A stretch of DNA of 64,000 nt from positions 1 through 64,000 of the forward strand of contig JAYFRL010000014.1 in the NCBI GenBank assembly GCA_034925905.1, written 5' to 3'. Positions 1 through 10,194 of the stretch are shown here, piece after piece. Position numbers and translations under genes: made by a program. Under the pieces are notes generated by a model, which was given only the letters and a program-made list of their open reading frames with translations, was not told the origin of the DNA and made no database searches. Origin of the DNA: JAYFRL01 sp034925905. GTDB lineage: Bacteria; Bacillota; Clostridia; Lachnospirales; Anaerotignaceae. The first letter of the stretch is position 1. Each line of letters starts with the position of its first letter.

Positions 1-117
1 TTTTTATTTTCAGCTTTTTATTTTCAGCTTTTTATTTTCAGCTTTTTATTTTCAGCTTTTTATTTTCAGCTTTTTATTTTCAGCTTTTTATTTTCAGCTT
101 TTTATTTTCAGCTTTTT
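1..117. repeat. 14-bp perfect tandem repeat, at least 8 copies
   Basis: The unit CAGCTTTTTATTTT recurs with an exact 14-bp period; CAGC begins at 11, 25, 39, 53, 67, 81, 95 and 109. The array runs into the left edge of the window, so its full length is unknown. No divergence between units is seen, which suggests recent slippage expansion, or an assembly that cannot resolve the true copy number. It lies directly downstream of the spoIIID terminator and encodes nothing recognisable. Confidence 0.95.
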
Positions 118-122
118 AAAAT

Positions 123-152
123 AAAAACCAACCTTAAAAAAGGTTGGTTTTT
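123..152. terminator. Bidirectional intrinsic terminator after spoIIID
   Basis: A perfect 13-bp stem (AAAAACCAACCTT with AAGGTTGGTTTTT) and AAAA loop lies just past the spoIIID stop. The A/T flanks give a U-tract on either strand. Confidence 0.85.
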
Positions 153-155
153 ATT

Positions 156-419
156 TTAATGTCCTAAATGAGCTCTATTCATATATTTTTCTTTTGTGGC
201 CATCCCGCCCCTTATATGGCGCTCAGCCTTGTTAATCTCAAGAACCTTGCGCACATCCCTTGCTAGGCTTGGATTGATTTTTTCAACTCTGTCGGTAATG
301 TCCTTATGTACTGTCGATTTGCTTATTCCAAATTTTTTTGCGGTCTCTCTAACTGTAGTATTTGTGTTTACTATGAATTTTGCAACCTCCACCGCTCTTT
401 CCTCTATATAGGTTTTCAA
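156..419 (-). CDS. spoIIID: Sporulation transcription factor SpoIIID
   Basis: SpoIIID is a small DNA-binding regulator of mother-cell genes in endospore formation. The 87-residue protein has the family's helix-turn-helix, TVRETAKKFGISKSTVHKD (about residues 21-39), followed by INPSLARDVRKVL and the basic stretch RHIRGGMATKEKY that is characteristic of SpoIIID. The open frame extends to a GTG at 428, but that codon overlaps the AAGGAG ribosome site (433-428). The TTG at 419 sits 8 nt downstream of it and gives an N-terminus MKTYIEERAVE like that of Bacillus SpoIIID, so I use TTG. The gene is monocistronic, with terminators on both sides. Family assignment is certain; it indicates a spore-forming lineage. 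Confidence 0.95.
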   Translation of the reverse strand: MKTYIEERAVEVAKFIVNTNTTVRETAKKFGISKSTVHKDITDRVEKINPSLARDVRKVLEINKAERHIRGGMATKEKYMNRAHLGH

Positions 420-502
420 AAACAGCACTCCTTAAAAAAGTATCTGCTTCATATATATGCCGTTTATAATACCAATATGAAAAAGCTTTGACTGCAATTA
501 AA

Positions 503-535
503 AAAAGCCTTGATGCATTTAGCTACAAGGCTTTT
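503..535 (-). terminator. Intrinsic terminator of the fumarase operon
   Basis: The 10-bp stem AAAAGCCTTG / CAAGGCTTTT is followed on the minus strand by a T-rich tract. It lies just after the stop of the fumarase beta gene. Confidence 0.8.
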
Positions 536-545
536 AAGCTTAATT

Positions 546-1091
546 TTATATTTTAGAATATTTTTGGCGTTCCGTTTCATATAGATTACCGCCATATGAA
601 TCCATAACCACAATGGCCGGAAAATCTTCAACATAAAGCTCTCTTATGGCTTCTGCGCCCAAATCCTCATAGGCTACAATTTTCATGCTTTTAACAGCGT
701 TTGCAAGCAAAGCCCCCGCCCCGCCCGTTGCGGCAAAATAAACCGCGCCGTTCCTTTTAATGGCTTCTTTAACCTCAGCGTTTCTTAGTCCTTTACCTAT
801 CATGCCCGTTAAACCCATATCCATAAGCTGTGGGGCATAAGCGTCCATACGCCCTGAAGTTGTCGGTCCTATTGCACCGGAAACCTCTCCCGGTTTAGCC
901 GGAGACGGGCCTGCGTAATATATAGTCGCGTTTTTGATATCAAAGGGCATCTGCCCTGTTTTCCCGTATTCCTCCAAAAGCCGTTTATGTGCGGCGTCCC
1001 TCGCGGTGTAAATAATTCCCGTAAGCAAGACCTTATCCCCTGCTTTAAGGCTTTTTGCCGTTTTCTTATCCAAAGGAAGCTTTATCTCCAT
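546..1091 (-). CDS. Class I fumarate hydratase, beta (C-terminal) subunit
   Basis: This is the smaller subunit of the two-subunit, iron-sulfur class I fumarase / L-tartrate dehydratase family, which interconverts fumarate and L-malate. The 181-residue length fits the family. The signature GPTTSGRMD (about residues 75-83), the glycine-rich AATGGAGALLA and the AIVVMDSYGGNLY tail are visible. It starts at ATG 1091 after GGAGGAATTAAT, 12 bp behind the alpha subunit gene, so the two are co-translated. The subunits alone do not separate fumarase from tartrate dehydratase; fumarase is favoured because it is the common enzyme in Clostridia and no tartrate genes are near. It is oxygen-labile, consistent with an anaerobe. 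Confidence 0.9.
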   Translation of the reverse strand: MEIKLPLDKKTAKSLKAGDKVLLTGIIYTARDAAHKRLLEEYGKTGQMPFDIKNATIYYAGPSPAKPGEVSGAIGPTTSGRMDAYAPQLMDMGLTGMIGKGLRNAEVKEAIKRNGAVYFAATGGAGALLANAVKSMKIVAYEDLGAEAIRELYVEDFPAIVVMDSYGGNLYETERQKYSKI

Positions 1092-1103
1092 ATTAATTCC
1101 TCC

Positions 1104-1946
1104 TTAAAGCTCTCGCTCGGCGTGCCTTGTAACATGGCAGCTTATGTTTATCGCAAGCGGCATTCCGGCTATATGCGTCGGAAAGGTGTTTATGTTAACT
1201 CCAAGAGCCGTAACCCTGCCTCCAAGGCCCTGCGGTCCTATGCCTATTTTATTTACAAGGCTTAAAAGCTCGTCCTCAAGCTCTTTTATGTATTCTGTTC
1301 CCGAATGGCTGCCAACTGGCCTTAAAAGAGCTTCCTTAGCCATTATTGCGGCACTTTCAAAGTCTCCGCCTATACCTATGCCTATAACTATTGGCGGACA
1401 TGGGTTCCCTCCCGCATCGCTTACGGTTTCCAAAACAGCCTTTTTAATGCCTTCTATGCCATCCGAAGGCTTAAGCATATATATACGGCTCATATTTTCG
1501 CTGCCGAAACCCTTAGGCGCAACAGTAAGCTTAAAAATATCGCCTTCTTTTATTTTGTAATGTATTATTGCAGGAGTATTGTCTCCCGTATTTTTGCGGA
1601 AAATAGGGTCTTCCACAACGGATTTGCGTAGCCAGCCTTCCTTATAGCCTTCTCTAACACCTTCGTTTATAGCATCGCCTATAAATCCGCCTGTTATATG
1701 CACATCCTGCCCGATGTCCACAAAAACAACCGCCATACCCGTATCCTGGCATATAGGCATATTTTTTTCGGCCGCTATATCCGCGTTTTTGATAAGCTCG
1801 CTCAATATGCCACAGCCAAGCGGAGATTCTTCGATTTTGATTCCGTTTTTTATGGCGTTTAATACGTCCTCGTTTAAAAAATAATTTGATTCCATGCACA
1901 TCTTGCAAACGGCTTTTGTTATATCTAAGGCTTTTATCTCCCTCAT
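1104..1946 (-). CDS. Class I fumarate hydratase, alpha (N-terminal, Fe-S) subunit
   Basis: This is the catalytic iron-sulfur subunit paired with the downstream beta subunit. At 280 residues it has the three family cysteines expected to hold the [4Fe-4S] cluster: Cys66 in MPICQDTG, a Cys in GGNPCPP (about 183) and one in INISCHVTRHAER (about 270). GIGIGGDFE and GPQGLGGRVTALGV are family motifs. The start ATG 1946 overlaps the TGA of the upstream membrane-protein gene (ATGA), with AAAGGAGGAAG as ribosome site. Fumarase is more likely than tartrate dehydratase, as explained for the beta subunit. Confidence 0.9.
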   Translation of the reverse strand: MREIKALDITKAVCKMCMESNYFLNEDVLNAIKNGIKIEESPLGCGILSELIKNADIAAEKNMPICQDTGMAVVFVDIGQDVHITGGFIGDAINEGVREGYKEGWLRKSVVEDPIFRKNTGDNTPAIIHYKIKEGDIFKLTVAPKGFGSENMSRIYMLKPSDGIEGIKKAVLETVSDAGGNPCPPIVIGIGIGGDFESAAIMAKEALLRPVGSHSGTEYIKELEDELLSLVNKIGIGPQGLGGRVTALGVNINTFPTHIAGMPLAINISCHVTRHAEREL

Positions 1947-2626
1947 GCAACTTCCTCCTTTAAAACCGGCTCAAAGCCTATAAACGCCTCAACCTTATCC
2001 CCAAACTTTGAATGGAAAAAGCTTACTATATTCCCTATCAAAAGAACGGTAATCAATGTCCCTATATGGACCCCCTCAAGACGTTTAAGGAAAAAAAACG
2101 AAAGCGAGGTGCTTAAAACAACTACGGAAGCGTCTATAAAAACCTTTGTTTTCCCAAAATCGCGTCCCCGTTCTTTTGCTATAACCCGGCTTATGGCATC
2201 GCCCGGAAGCATAAAAAGCCGGCTTAAGGACATAAGCGAAACGCCTGTGGCTATTAAAAAAAGGCCAAAAATAAAGCTTATAATTCTTTCGGGCAAAGAC
2301 ACGGGAACAAAAACAAAGGCAAGCAAAAAAGCCATAAGGTCAACAAAAAAGCTAAACAAAAACGAAGCGGCTATCTGGAGGAACTCCTGCTTTGGAAAGC
2401 GTTTTTTAAGTATTAAAACCTGAATCAAAATAAAAGCTATGTTTGCGCAAAATGCGGTTAAACCCAAAGAAAGCCCCATTACCTTTGAGATCACAAAAGG
2501 AAGGCTTATTATAGGCGCAACACCCAAGTTTGCGCTTGTCATAAAATATACCCCTAAGGAAAGCAAAGCCATGCTGAAAACATAAACCAAAATGCGCCTT
2601 AGGGAGCTGTAATTTTCGCCGTACAT
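1943..2626 (-). CDS. YczE/YitT-like integral membrane protein
   Basis: The 227-residue protein has about five or six hydrophobic helices and the opening pattern SLGVYFMTSANLGVAPIISLPFVIS, matching the YczE / YyaS / YitT-type membrane family (shown in pieces: LGVAPI, then GDAISRVIAKERGRDFGKTK about residue 140-160). Members have no firmly established transport substrate. Its last codon overlaps the start of the fumarase alpha gene by 4 nt, so it heads a three-gene operon; a role in dicarboxylate handling would be only a guess from context. Start ATG 2626 follows AAGGAGTTTTTT. Confidence 0.75.
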   Translation of the reverse strand: MYGENYSSLRRILVYVFSMALLSLGVYFMTSANLGVAPIISLPFVISKVMGLSLGLTAFCANIAFILIQVLILKKRFPKQEFLQIAASFLFSFFVDLMAFLLAFVFVPVSLPERIISFIFGLFLIATGVSLMSLSRLFMLPGDAISRVIAKERGRDFGKTKVFIDASVVVLSTSLSFFFLKRLEGVHIGTLITVLLIGNIVSFFHSKFGDKVEAFIGFEPVLKEEVA

Positions 2627-2667
2627 AAAAAACTCCTTAAAATATGTAATCTTTTATATATAACTTT

Positions 2668-2693
2668 GGCTTCCCCTTTTAAAAGGGGAAGCC
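2668..2693. terminator. Possible terminator between gyrA and the YczE operon
   Basis: GGCTTCCCCTT and AAGGGGAAGCC form a perfect 11-bp stem around TTAA, 27 bp past the gyrA stop. The downstream tract is A/T-rich but not a clean T-run on the minus strand, so termination is likely but not certain. Confidence 0.55.
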
Positions 2694-2719
2694 TTTAAAA
2701 AAATCCAGACTTCTTTTAT

Positions 2720-5278
2720 CTATTCTTCATCCGGCGTTTCCGCAAAATCGCCGCCTATTCCGGCTTCGGGGATATCCTCCTGATATAAAACTTCTTCCGG
2801 TATATCCTCTTCCTCCAAAGCCTTGTTAGCTTCGTCTTCTATATATTCTTCCTTTATTTTTGAAGCCCCGGCAACAATAACGCCGTCTTGCAGGTTCATA
2901 AGCTTAACGCCCTGCGAAACCCTGCCGAACGTGGAAATTTCCTTGCCTCTAAGCCTTATTATAACGCCTTCGCTTGTTATAAGCATAAGCTCTTCATTGT
3001 CACCTACTATGGCAACTCCGGAAAGCCGACCTGTTTTAGAGGTAAGCTGATGTATTTTAACACCTTTTCCGCCTCTTTTTTGAACATTAAATTCAAAAGC
3101 GTCGGTGCGCTTGCCATAGCCGTTTTCCGTAACATTTAAAACCTTCATATCGTCTTCTATTATTTCCGCGGAAACAATGTAATCTCCTGACCGAAGCCTC
3201 ATGGCGCGGACACCTGAAGCTGTTCTGCCCATAGCGCGCACGTCCTTCTCCGAGAACCTTATGCCAATACCCATATGGCTGGCTGCAAATATCTCTTTTG
3301 TTCCGTCGGTAACAAGCACGGAAATAAGCTCGTCGCCTTCCCTTATGCTTATAGCCGCAAGCCCAACCTTGCGTATGTTTGAAAAGCTCTTCATGTCGGT
3401 TTTCTTTATTATGCCTTTTTTGGTAACCATAACAAGGAAGCTGTTTTCGTCAAACTCACGCACAGGGATAACGGCGGATATTTTTTCGCCTCCGTTAAGC
3501 TGAAGGAGGTTTACAATAGCTATGCCACGCGCGTTTCTTCCGGCTTCGGGGATTTCATAGCCCTTTGTTTTATAAACGCGTCCCGTGTTTGTGAAAAACA
3601 GTATATAATCATGCGTTGAGCAAAGCAGCATGTTTTTAATATAGTCCTCCTGCCTTGTCTGCATACCTAAAATTCCACGTCCGCCCCTGTTTTGGCTTCT
3701 GTATGCCGAAAGCGGGGTTCTTTTAACGTAGTCCAGTGAAGACATGGTTATAACACCGTTTTCCTCATGGATAAGGTCTTCTATGTCTATCTCGCCCGGG
3801 TTTCTTATTATCTCAGTGCGTCTTTCATCGTTATATTTTGCTTTTATGGCTAAAATTTCTTCTTTTATAACATTAAAAAGAATTTTTTCGTCCAAAAGGA
3901 TAGAAGTGAAATATTTTATCTTTTCCATAAGCTCGTTATATTCCGCGTCTATCTTTTCATGCTCAAGCCCCTGAAGACGCCTAAGCTGCATTTCAAGAAT
4001 TGCCTGAGCCTGGATTTCCGAAAAACCAAAGCGTTCTATAAGCTTTTCCTTAGCGTTGTCATAGCTGCTTCTTATTGTCTTTATTATTTCGTCTATATGG
4101 TCAAGCGCAATTCTTAAGCCTTCCAAAATATGGGTACGTTTTTTTGCCTTGTCCAAATCAAACTCGGTTCTTCTTTTTACAACTTCCTTCTGATGCTTAA
4201 GATAATAGCTTAAAACCTCAAGCAGGTTTAAGGTTTCAGGCTTTCCGTCAACCAAAGCAATCATTATAACTCCAAAGCTTTCCTGCATTTGTGTGTTTTT
4301 ATAAAGCTGGTTTAAAACGACGTTTGCGTTTACATCCTTTTTAAGCTCTATAACTATCCTCATGCCGGTTCTATCGGATTCGTCTCTAAGGTCATTTATA
4401 CCCTCAACCCTTTTATCCTTAACCAAATCGGCTATTTTCTCAATAAGCCTTGCTTTGTTAACCTGATAGGGCAATTCCGTAACTATTATGCTGTCGTGCC
4501 CGCTTTTCATAGGCTCTATGGCAGCACGTGCGCGAACGATAATTTTGCCGCGTCCTGTCCTATATGAATCCCTTATTCCGTTCCGGCCCAAGATAAGCCC
4601 ACCCGTTGGAAAATCAGGTCCTTTTATGGCTTCCAAAAGCTCGTCTATGTCTGTTTCCCTGTCTTCGTTAACCTTGTTATCTATAATTTTAACAACACCG
4701 TCTATAACCTCGCCAAGATTATGCGGGGGGATATTCGTGGCCATGCCGACAGCTATTCCCGAGGAGCCGTTTATAAGCAGGTTTGGTATCCTTGAAGGCA
4801 GCACAACGGGTTCTTTTAATGTTTCATCGAAATTTGGGATAAACTCCACTGTGTTTTTGTCTATATCAGCCAGCATTTCCGTGGCAATTTTTGAAAGCCT
4901 CGCTTCCGTGTAACGCTGGGCAGCTGCGCCGTCACCGTCAACAGAGCCGAAGTTTCCATGCCCGTCCACAAGCATATATCTGGTTGAAAAATCCTGGGCA
5001 AGCCGCACCATGGCATAATAAATAGACGCATCTCCGTGAGGATGGTATTTTCCCATTGTATCGCCCACGATACGCGCTGATTTCCTGTAGGATTTCGTGG
5101 GGTCGAGGTTAAGCTCGTTCATGGCGTAAAGGATACGCCTGTGAACAGGCTTTAAACCGTCTCTCACGTCCGGCAGGGCTCTTGCAACGATTACGCTCAT
5201 GGCATAGTCTATATAAGAGCGCTTCATTTCTTCTTCTATATTGACGTTAATTATCTTATCAAACTGGTTTTGATCCAT
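2720..5278 (-). CDS. gyrA: DNA gyrase subunit A
   Basis: GyrA is the DNA breakage-rejoining subunit of gyrase. The 852-residue protein has the conserved N-terminus ([20 protein letters not shown]), catalytic Tyr123 in AAQRYTEAR, and a C-terminal wrapping domain with the GyrA-box variant QKRGGKG. It ends in an acidic tail rich in Glu and Asp, as is usual. The quinolone-resistance region reads [12 protein letters not shown]: Ala84 stands where E. coli has Ser83 and Tyr88 where it has Asp87. The start is ATG 5278 after AAAGGA. It is 40 bp downstream of gyrB in the classic gyrB-gyrA order, transcribed away from the origin. Confidence 0.98.
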   Translation of the reverse strand: MDQNQFDKIINVNIEEEMKRSYIDYAMSVIVARALPDVRDGLKPVHRRILYAMNELNLDPTKSYRKSARIVGDTMGKYHPHGDASIYYAMVRLAQDFSTRYMLVDGHGNFGSVDGDGAAAQRYTEARLSKIATEMLADIDKNTVEFIPNFDETLKEPVVLPSRIPNLLINGSSGIAVGMATNIPPHNLGEVIDGVVKIIDNKVNEDRETDIDELLEAIKGPDFPTGGLILGRNGIRDSYRTGRGKIIVRARAAIEPMKSGHDSIIVTELPYQVNKARLIEKIADLVKDKRVEGINDLRDESDRTGMRIVIELKKDVNANVVLNQLYKNTQMQESFGVIMIALVDGKPETLNLLEVLSYYLKHQKEVVKRRTEFDLDKAKKRTHILEGLRIALDHIDEIIKTIRSSYDNAKEKLIERFGFSEIQAQAILEMQLRRLQGLEHEKIDAEYNELMEKIKYFTSILLDEKILFNVIKEEILAIKAKYNDERRTEIIRNPGEIDIEDLIHEENGVITMSSLDYVKRTPLSAYRSQNRGGRGILGMQTRQEDYIKNMLLCSTHDYILFFTNTGRVYKTKGYEIPEAGRNARGIAIVNLLQLNGGEKISAVIPVREFDENSFLVMVTKKGIIKKTDMKSFSNIRKVGLAAISIREGDELISVLVTDGTKEIFAASHMGIGIRFSEKDVRAMGRTASGVRAMRLRSGDYIVSAEIIEDDMKVLNVTENGYGKRTDAFEFNVQKRGGKGVKIHQLTSKTGRLSGVAIVGDNEELMLITSEGVIIRLRGKEISTFGRVSQGVKLMNLQDGVIVAGASKIKEEYIEDEANKALEEEDIPEEVLYQEDIPEAGIGGDFAETPDEE

Positions 5279-5318
5279 TTTAAATGTCCTTTCTGAAAAA
5301 AGCCCTGTTAATTACGCC

Positions 5319-7517
<2,199 letters not shown>

Positions 7518-8606
7518 TCAATTCTCGCAAAATTCGACTGCCTTTCCATTTGAAACCTTAAAAATTTTGCCCTTTTGGGCTATATTTTTAAGGGCCTCTT
7601 CTATACCTGTACAGGTTATGAAAGTTTGTATGTTTTCTATGGAGTTTATGAGATAAACTTGTCGCTTTTTGTCAAGCTCGCTTAAAACATCATCTAAAAG
7701 AAGCACCGGCAGCTCTCCCGTGGTTTCTTTTATAAGCTCTGTTTCGGAAAGCTTAAGGCAAAGGGAGCTTAAACGCTGCTGACCCTGCGAGCCGAATATT
7801 CTTGCGTCCTTTCCGTTTATAAAAAACAAAACGTCGTCCTTATGCGGTCCCGTTTGGGTTATCCCCATGGCAATATCCCTTTGGGCAAAGCTTTTCAACT
7901 TTTTCTCGATGTCTTTTTCTTCTGCGTTTGGCGCATATTTTATGCTGAATTCGTCACCGTCCGAAATTTCACCGTATTTCAAAGAAGCTATATGATTTAT
8001 TTTTTCAATAAAAGAACGCCTTTCATCTATTATCTCAGCCCCATATGAGGCAAGCTGCTTGTCCCATACAAAAAGACCGTCCAAAAGCGAAGGGTTTTTT
8101 TGTATGCTTTTAAGCAAAGCGTTTCTTTGTTTTAAAATTCTGTAATACTGCTTTAAGTTAAAATAATAAAGCTTTGAAAGCTGGCAAAGCTCCATATCCA
8201 TAAACCTGCGCCTTGCGGCAGGGCCTTCCTTTATTATTTCAAGGTCTTCCGGCGAAAAAATGACAACATAAAACGTCCCCATAAGCTCGCTTAGTTTCTT
8301 TACGGGGACTCCATTGACGGCAATGCCTTTCTTGCATTCGCTTTTAATATGAACGTCTATTCTGTCTTTGGAATAGCCGTTGTTTGAAATAAGCTTAATA
8401 TGAGCTTCGTCTTCAGAAAACGCCACAAGCTGGCCATCGTTTTTGCTTCTTTGGCTCCGGCCCATGGCGCAGACATATATTGCTTCAAGTATGTTTGTTT
8501 TGCCCTGGGCATTGTCGCCCGTGAATATATTTATTCCGGGTATGAAGCTAAGCTTAAGCTCCTTTATGTTTCTGTAATTATAAAGCGAAATATTTTCTAT
8601 ATGCAT
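7518..8606 (-). CDS. recF: DNA replication and repair protein RecF
   Basis: RecF is an SMC-like ATPase that helps load RecA at single-strand gaps. The 362-residue protein has Walker A GDNAQGKTNILEAI (about residues 30-43), the signature FGSQGQQRLSSLCLKL, and Walker B LPVLLLDDVLSELD followed by the family's Asp-box. Its ATG at 8606 overlaps the yaaA stop by one base (TAATG), indicating translational coupling. The position in dnaA-dnaN-yaaA-recF-gyrB is the standard Gram-positive origin order. Confidence 0.97.
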   Translation of the reverse strand: MHIENISLYNYRNIKELKLSFIPGINIFTGDNAQGKTNILEAIYVCAMGRSQRSKNDGQLVAFSEDEAHIKLISNNGYSKDRIDVHIKSECKKGIAVNGVPVKKLSELMGTFYVVIFSPEDLEIIKEGPAARRRFMDMELCQLSKLYYFNLKQYYRILKQRNALLKSIQKNPSLLDGLFVWDKQLASYGAEIIDERRSFIEKINHIASLKYGEISDGDEFSIKYAPNAEEKDIEKKLKSFAQRDIAMGITQTGPHKDDVLFFINGKDARIFGSQGQQRLSSLCLKLSETELIKETTGELPVLLLDDVLSELDKKRQVYLINSIENIQTFITCTGIEEALKNIAQKGKIFKVSNGKAVEFCEN

Positions 8607-8824
8607 TATAAACCGCCCGTAACTTTATAGCTTTCTCCCGATATAAGCTTAATTTCGTCCCCCGGGAAAATTTTTTTGCCGCGCATAAAAACCTTTTCGT
8701 TATTAACAAAAACCATTCCTTCTTCTATCATGGCTTTCGCATGAACACCACTTTGGGCTGCACCCGAAAGCTTTAAAAGCTGACCAAGCTTTATAAATCC
8801 AGTGCTTATCTCAATATTTTCCAA
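8606..8824 (-). CDS. yaaA: S4-domain RNA-binding protein YaaA (RlbA)
   Basis: This 72-residue protein is a single S4 RNA-binding fold: FIKLGQLLKLSGAAQSG, then a VNNEKVFMRGKKIFPGDEIK segment (in two parts, about residues 40-60). It is the homologue of Bacillus subtilis YaaA, which sits between dnaN and recF and has been linked to 50S ribosome assembly. It is tightly packed here: 16 bp after dnaN and one-base overlap with recF. Start ATG 8824 agrees with the family N-terminus. Confidence 0.9.
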   Translation of the reverse strand: MENIEISTGFIKLGQLLKLSGAAQSGVHAKAMIEEGMVFVNNEKVFMRGKKIFPGDEIKLISGESYKVTGGL

Positions 8825-8840
8825 ACAAAAGGCCTCCCAA

Positions 8841-9947
8841 TCAAATTCTTAAAGGCAATATAAGATATTTATAGCTTTTATCTTTTTCATCACAAGAATT
8901 TATAATAAGCGGGCTTAAAGGAGTCGTAAAATGCAGAGCGACCTTTTCGTCGTCTATCGCCCTTAAAGCGTCCGTAAGATATCTGGAATTAAAGCCTATG
9001 CTTAAATTATCGCCTGTTTTTTCTATATTTATTTCTTCATATGTATCTCCTATTTCGTTTTTAGATGTAACAATAAGCACTTTATCCTTTATTTCCATAA
9101 AAACAGGCGTTTTTCTTGTATCCTTTGATATAAGGGAAGCTCTGTCAAAGGAATTAAGAAGCTCTGCTTTATCCGCTATTATTTCTGTTTTAAACTCGCT
9201 CGAAAAGCTTTGCTCATATTTTATGAAATTTCCTTCAACAAGCCTTGAAACAACTATATTCCCGTTTATATCAAAAAGCACGTGCTTGTCAGTAAAATAT
9301 AACAAACATTCGTCATCCGTATCTTCTAATATCTTGCCTATTTCACCCAATGTTTTAGCTGGGACAACAGCCTTTAAAAGCTCTGAAGATTCTTTTAAGC
9401 CTTCAGTTTTATAAGCTATTCTGTATCCATCAACCGCAACCATCTCAATAGCCCCGTTCTTTATTTCAATAAGCTCGCCTTTTAAAACCGGACGCGCATC
9501 GTCCAATGAAACCGAAAAAATAGTCTGCCTTATCATATTTTTAAGGGCATTTTGGCTTATTGCATAAAAATTAGTCTTATCCACATCGGGAAGCAATGGA
9601 AACTCATCAGGAGAAAGGCCCATTATATTAAATCTTGATTTTCCGCCTCTTATGGTAAGTAAAAATTTAGAATCACATTCAATGGTTATTTCATCACTAT
9701 TAATTTTCCTTATTATATCGGAAAAAAGCCTTGCGTCCACGGCAACGGAAAATTCTCCGTCGCATTCAACCGGAACGGGAGACGATTTAATTCCCAATTC
9801 AAGGTCGTTTGAGATTATAAAAAGGGTTCCTTCGTATATGTTTAAAAGCATACATTCAAGGATAGGAAGCGTTGTTTTAGGCGAAACAGCCTTTAATGCA
9901 ATATTTATTCCATTTAAAAGAGTGTTTCTTTCACAAGTAAACTTCAT
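8841..9947 (-). CDS. dnaN: DNA polymerase III beta subunit (sliding clamp)
   Basis: DnaN forms the ring that tethers the replicative polymerase. The 368-residue protein has three clamp domains; landmarks are MKFTCERNTLLNGINIALKA at the N-terminus, VDGYRIAYK near the middle and the C-terminal YKYLILPLRI that closes the fold (family LI.P.R). Start ATG 9947 follows CAAAGGAGTTATTAAC. The origin-like array lies immediately upstream, between it and dnaA. Confidence 0.98.
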   Translation of the reverse strand: MKFTCERNTLLNGINIALKAVSPKTTLPILECMLLNIYEGTLFIISNDLELGIKSSPVPVECDGEFSVAVDARLFSDIIRKINSDEITIECDSKFLLTIRGGKSRFNIMGLSPDEFPLLPDVDKTNFYAISQNALKNMIRQTIFSVSLDDARPVLKGELIEIKNGAIEMVAVDGYRIAYKTEGLKESSELLKAVVPAKTLGEIGKILEDTDDECLLYFTDKHVLFDINGNIVVSRLVEGNFIKYEQSFSSEFKTEIIADKAELLNSFDRASLISKDTRKTPVFMEIKDKVLIVTSKNEIGDTYEEINIEKTGDNLSIGFNSRYLTDALRAIDDEKVALHFTTPLSPLIINSCDEKDKSYKYLILPLRI

Positions 9948-10194
9948 GTTAATAACTCCTTTGTGATTTCTTATATATAAATATATAATTATATTTTAGT
10001 AGTAACAGTAGTAGTCTTTGTGGATTTGTTTATAACAGGTTAGAATGTTAAAAAATAGATGCTTTGTAACGGTAGTAAGTTTGTTAATAATATGGTTTTT
10101 ACTTCCCTTGTTTTAAACATTATTAACATAGCTTAAAAAAACAGGTGAACTTGTAAACAGGTTATCAACATGAATCTCACATGTGCCTGTTAAT
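9948..10194. other. oriC: Chromosomal replication origin (oriC), dnaA-dnaN gap
   Basis: The gap contains, in the order and orientation of the Bacillus unwinding region: DnaA-box-like 9-mers TTATCAACA (10162-10170), TTATTAACA (10120-10128), TGTTAATAA (10082-10090, inverted) and a degenerate box TGTGGATTT (10019-10027); then six trinucleotides TAG TAG TAA CAG TAG TAG (9997-10014), matching the DnaA-trio rule; then a run of A/T (about 9971-9997) next to dnaN. The canonical TTATCCACA is not present here. Box variants and trio spacing are read by eye; the location and divergent gene arms support oriC. Confidence 0.75.

Noticed and set aside
1..117. CRISPR array at the left edge
   Set aside because: Units are 14 bp with no spacers between them; this is a simple tandem repeat.
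546..2626. Tartrate utilisation operon instead of fumarase
   Set aside because: Subunits alone cannot exclude L-tartrate dehydratase, but there is no dedicated tartrate transporter or regulator, and class I fumarase is the common assignment.
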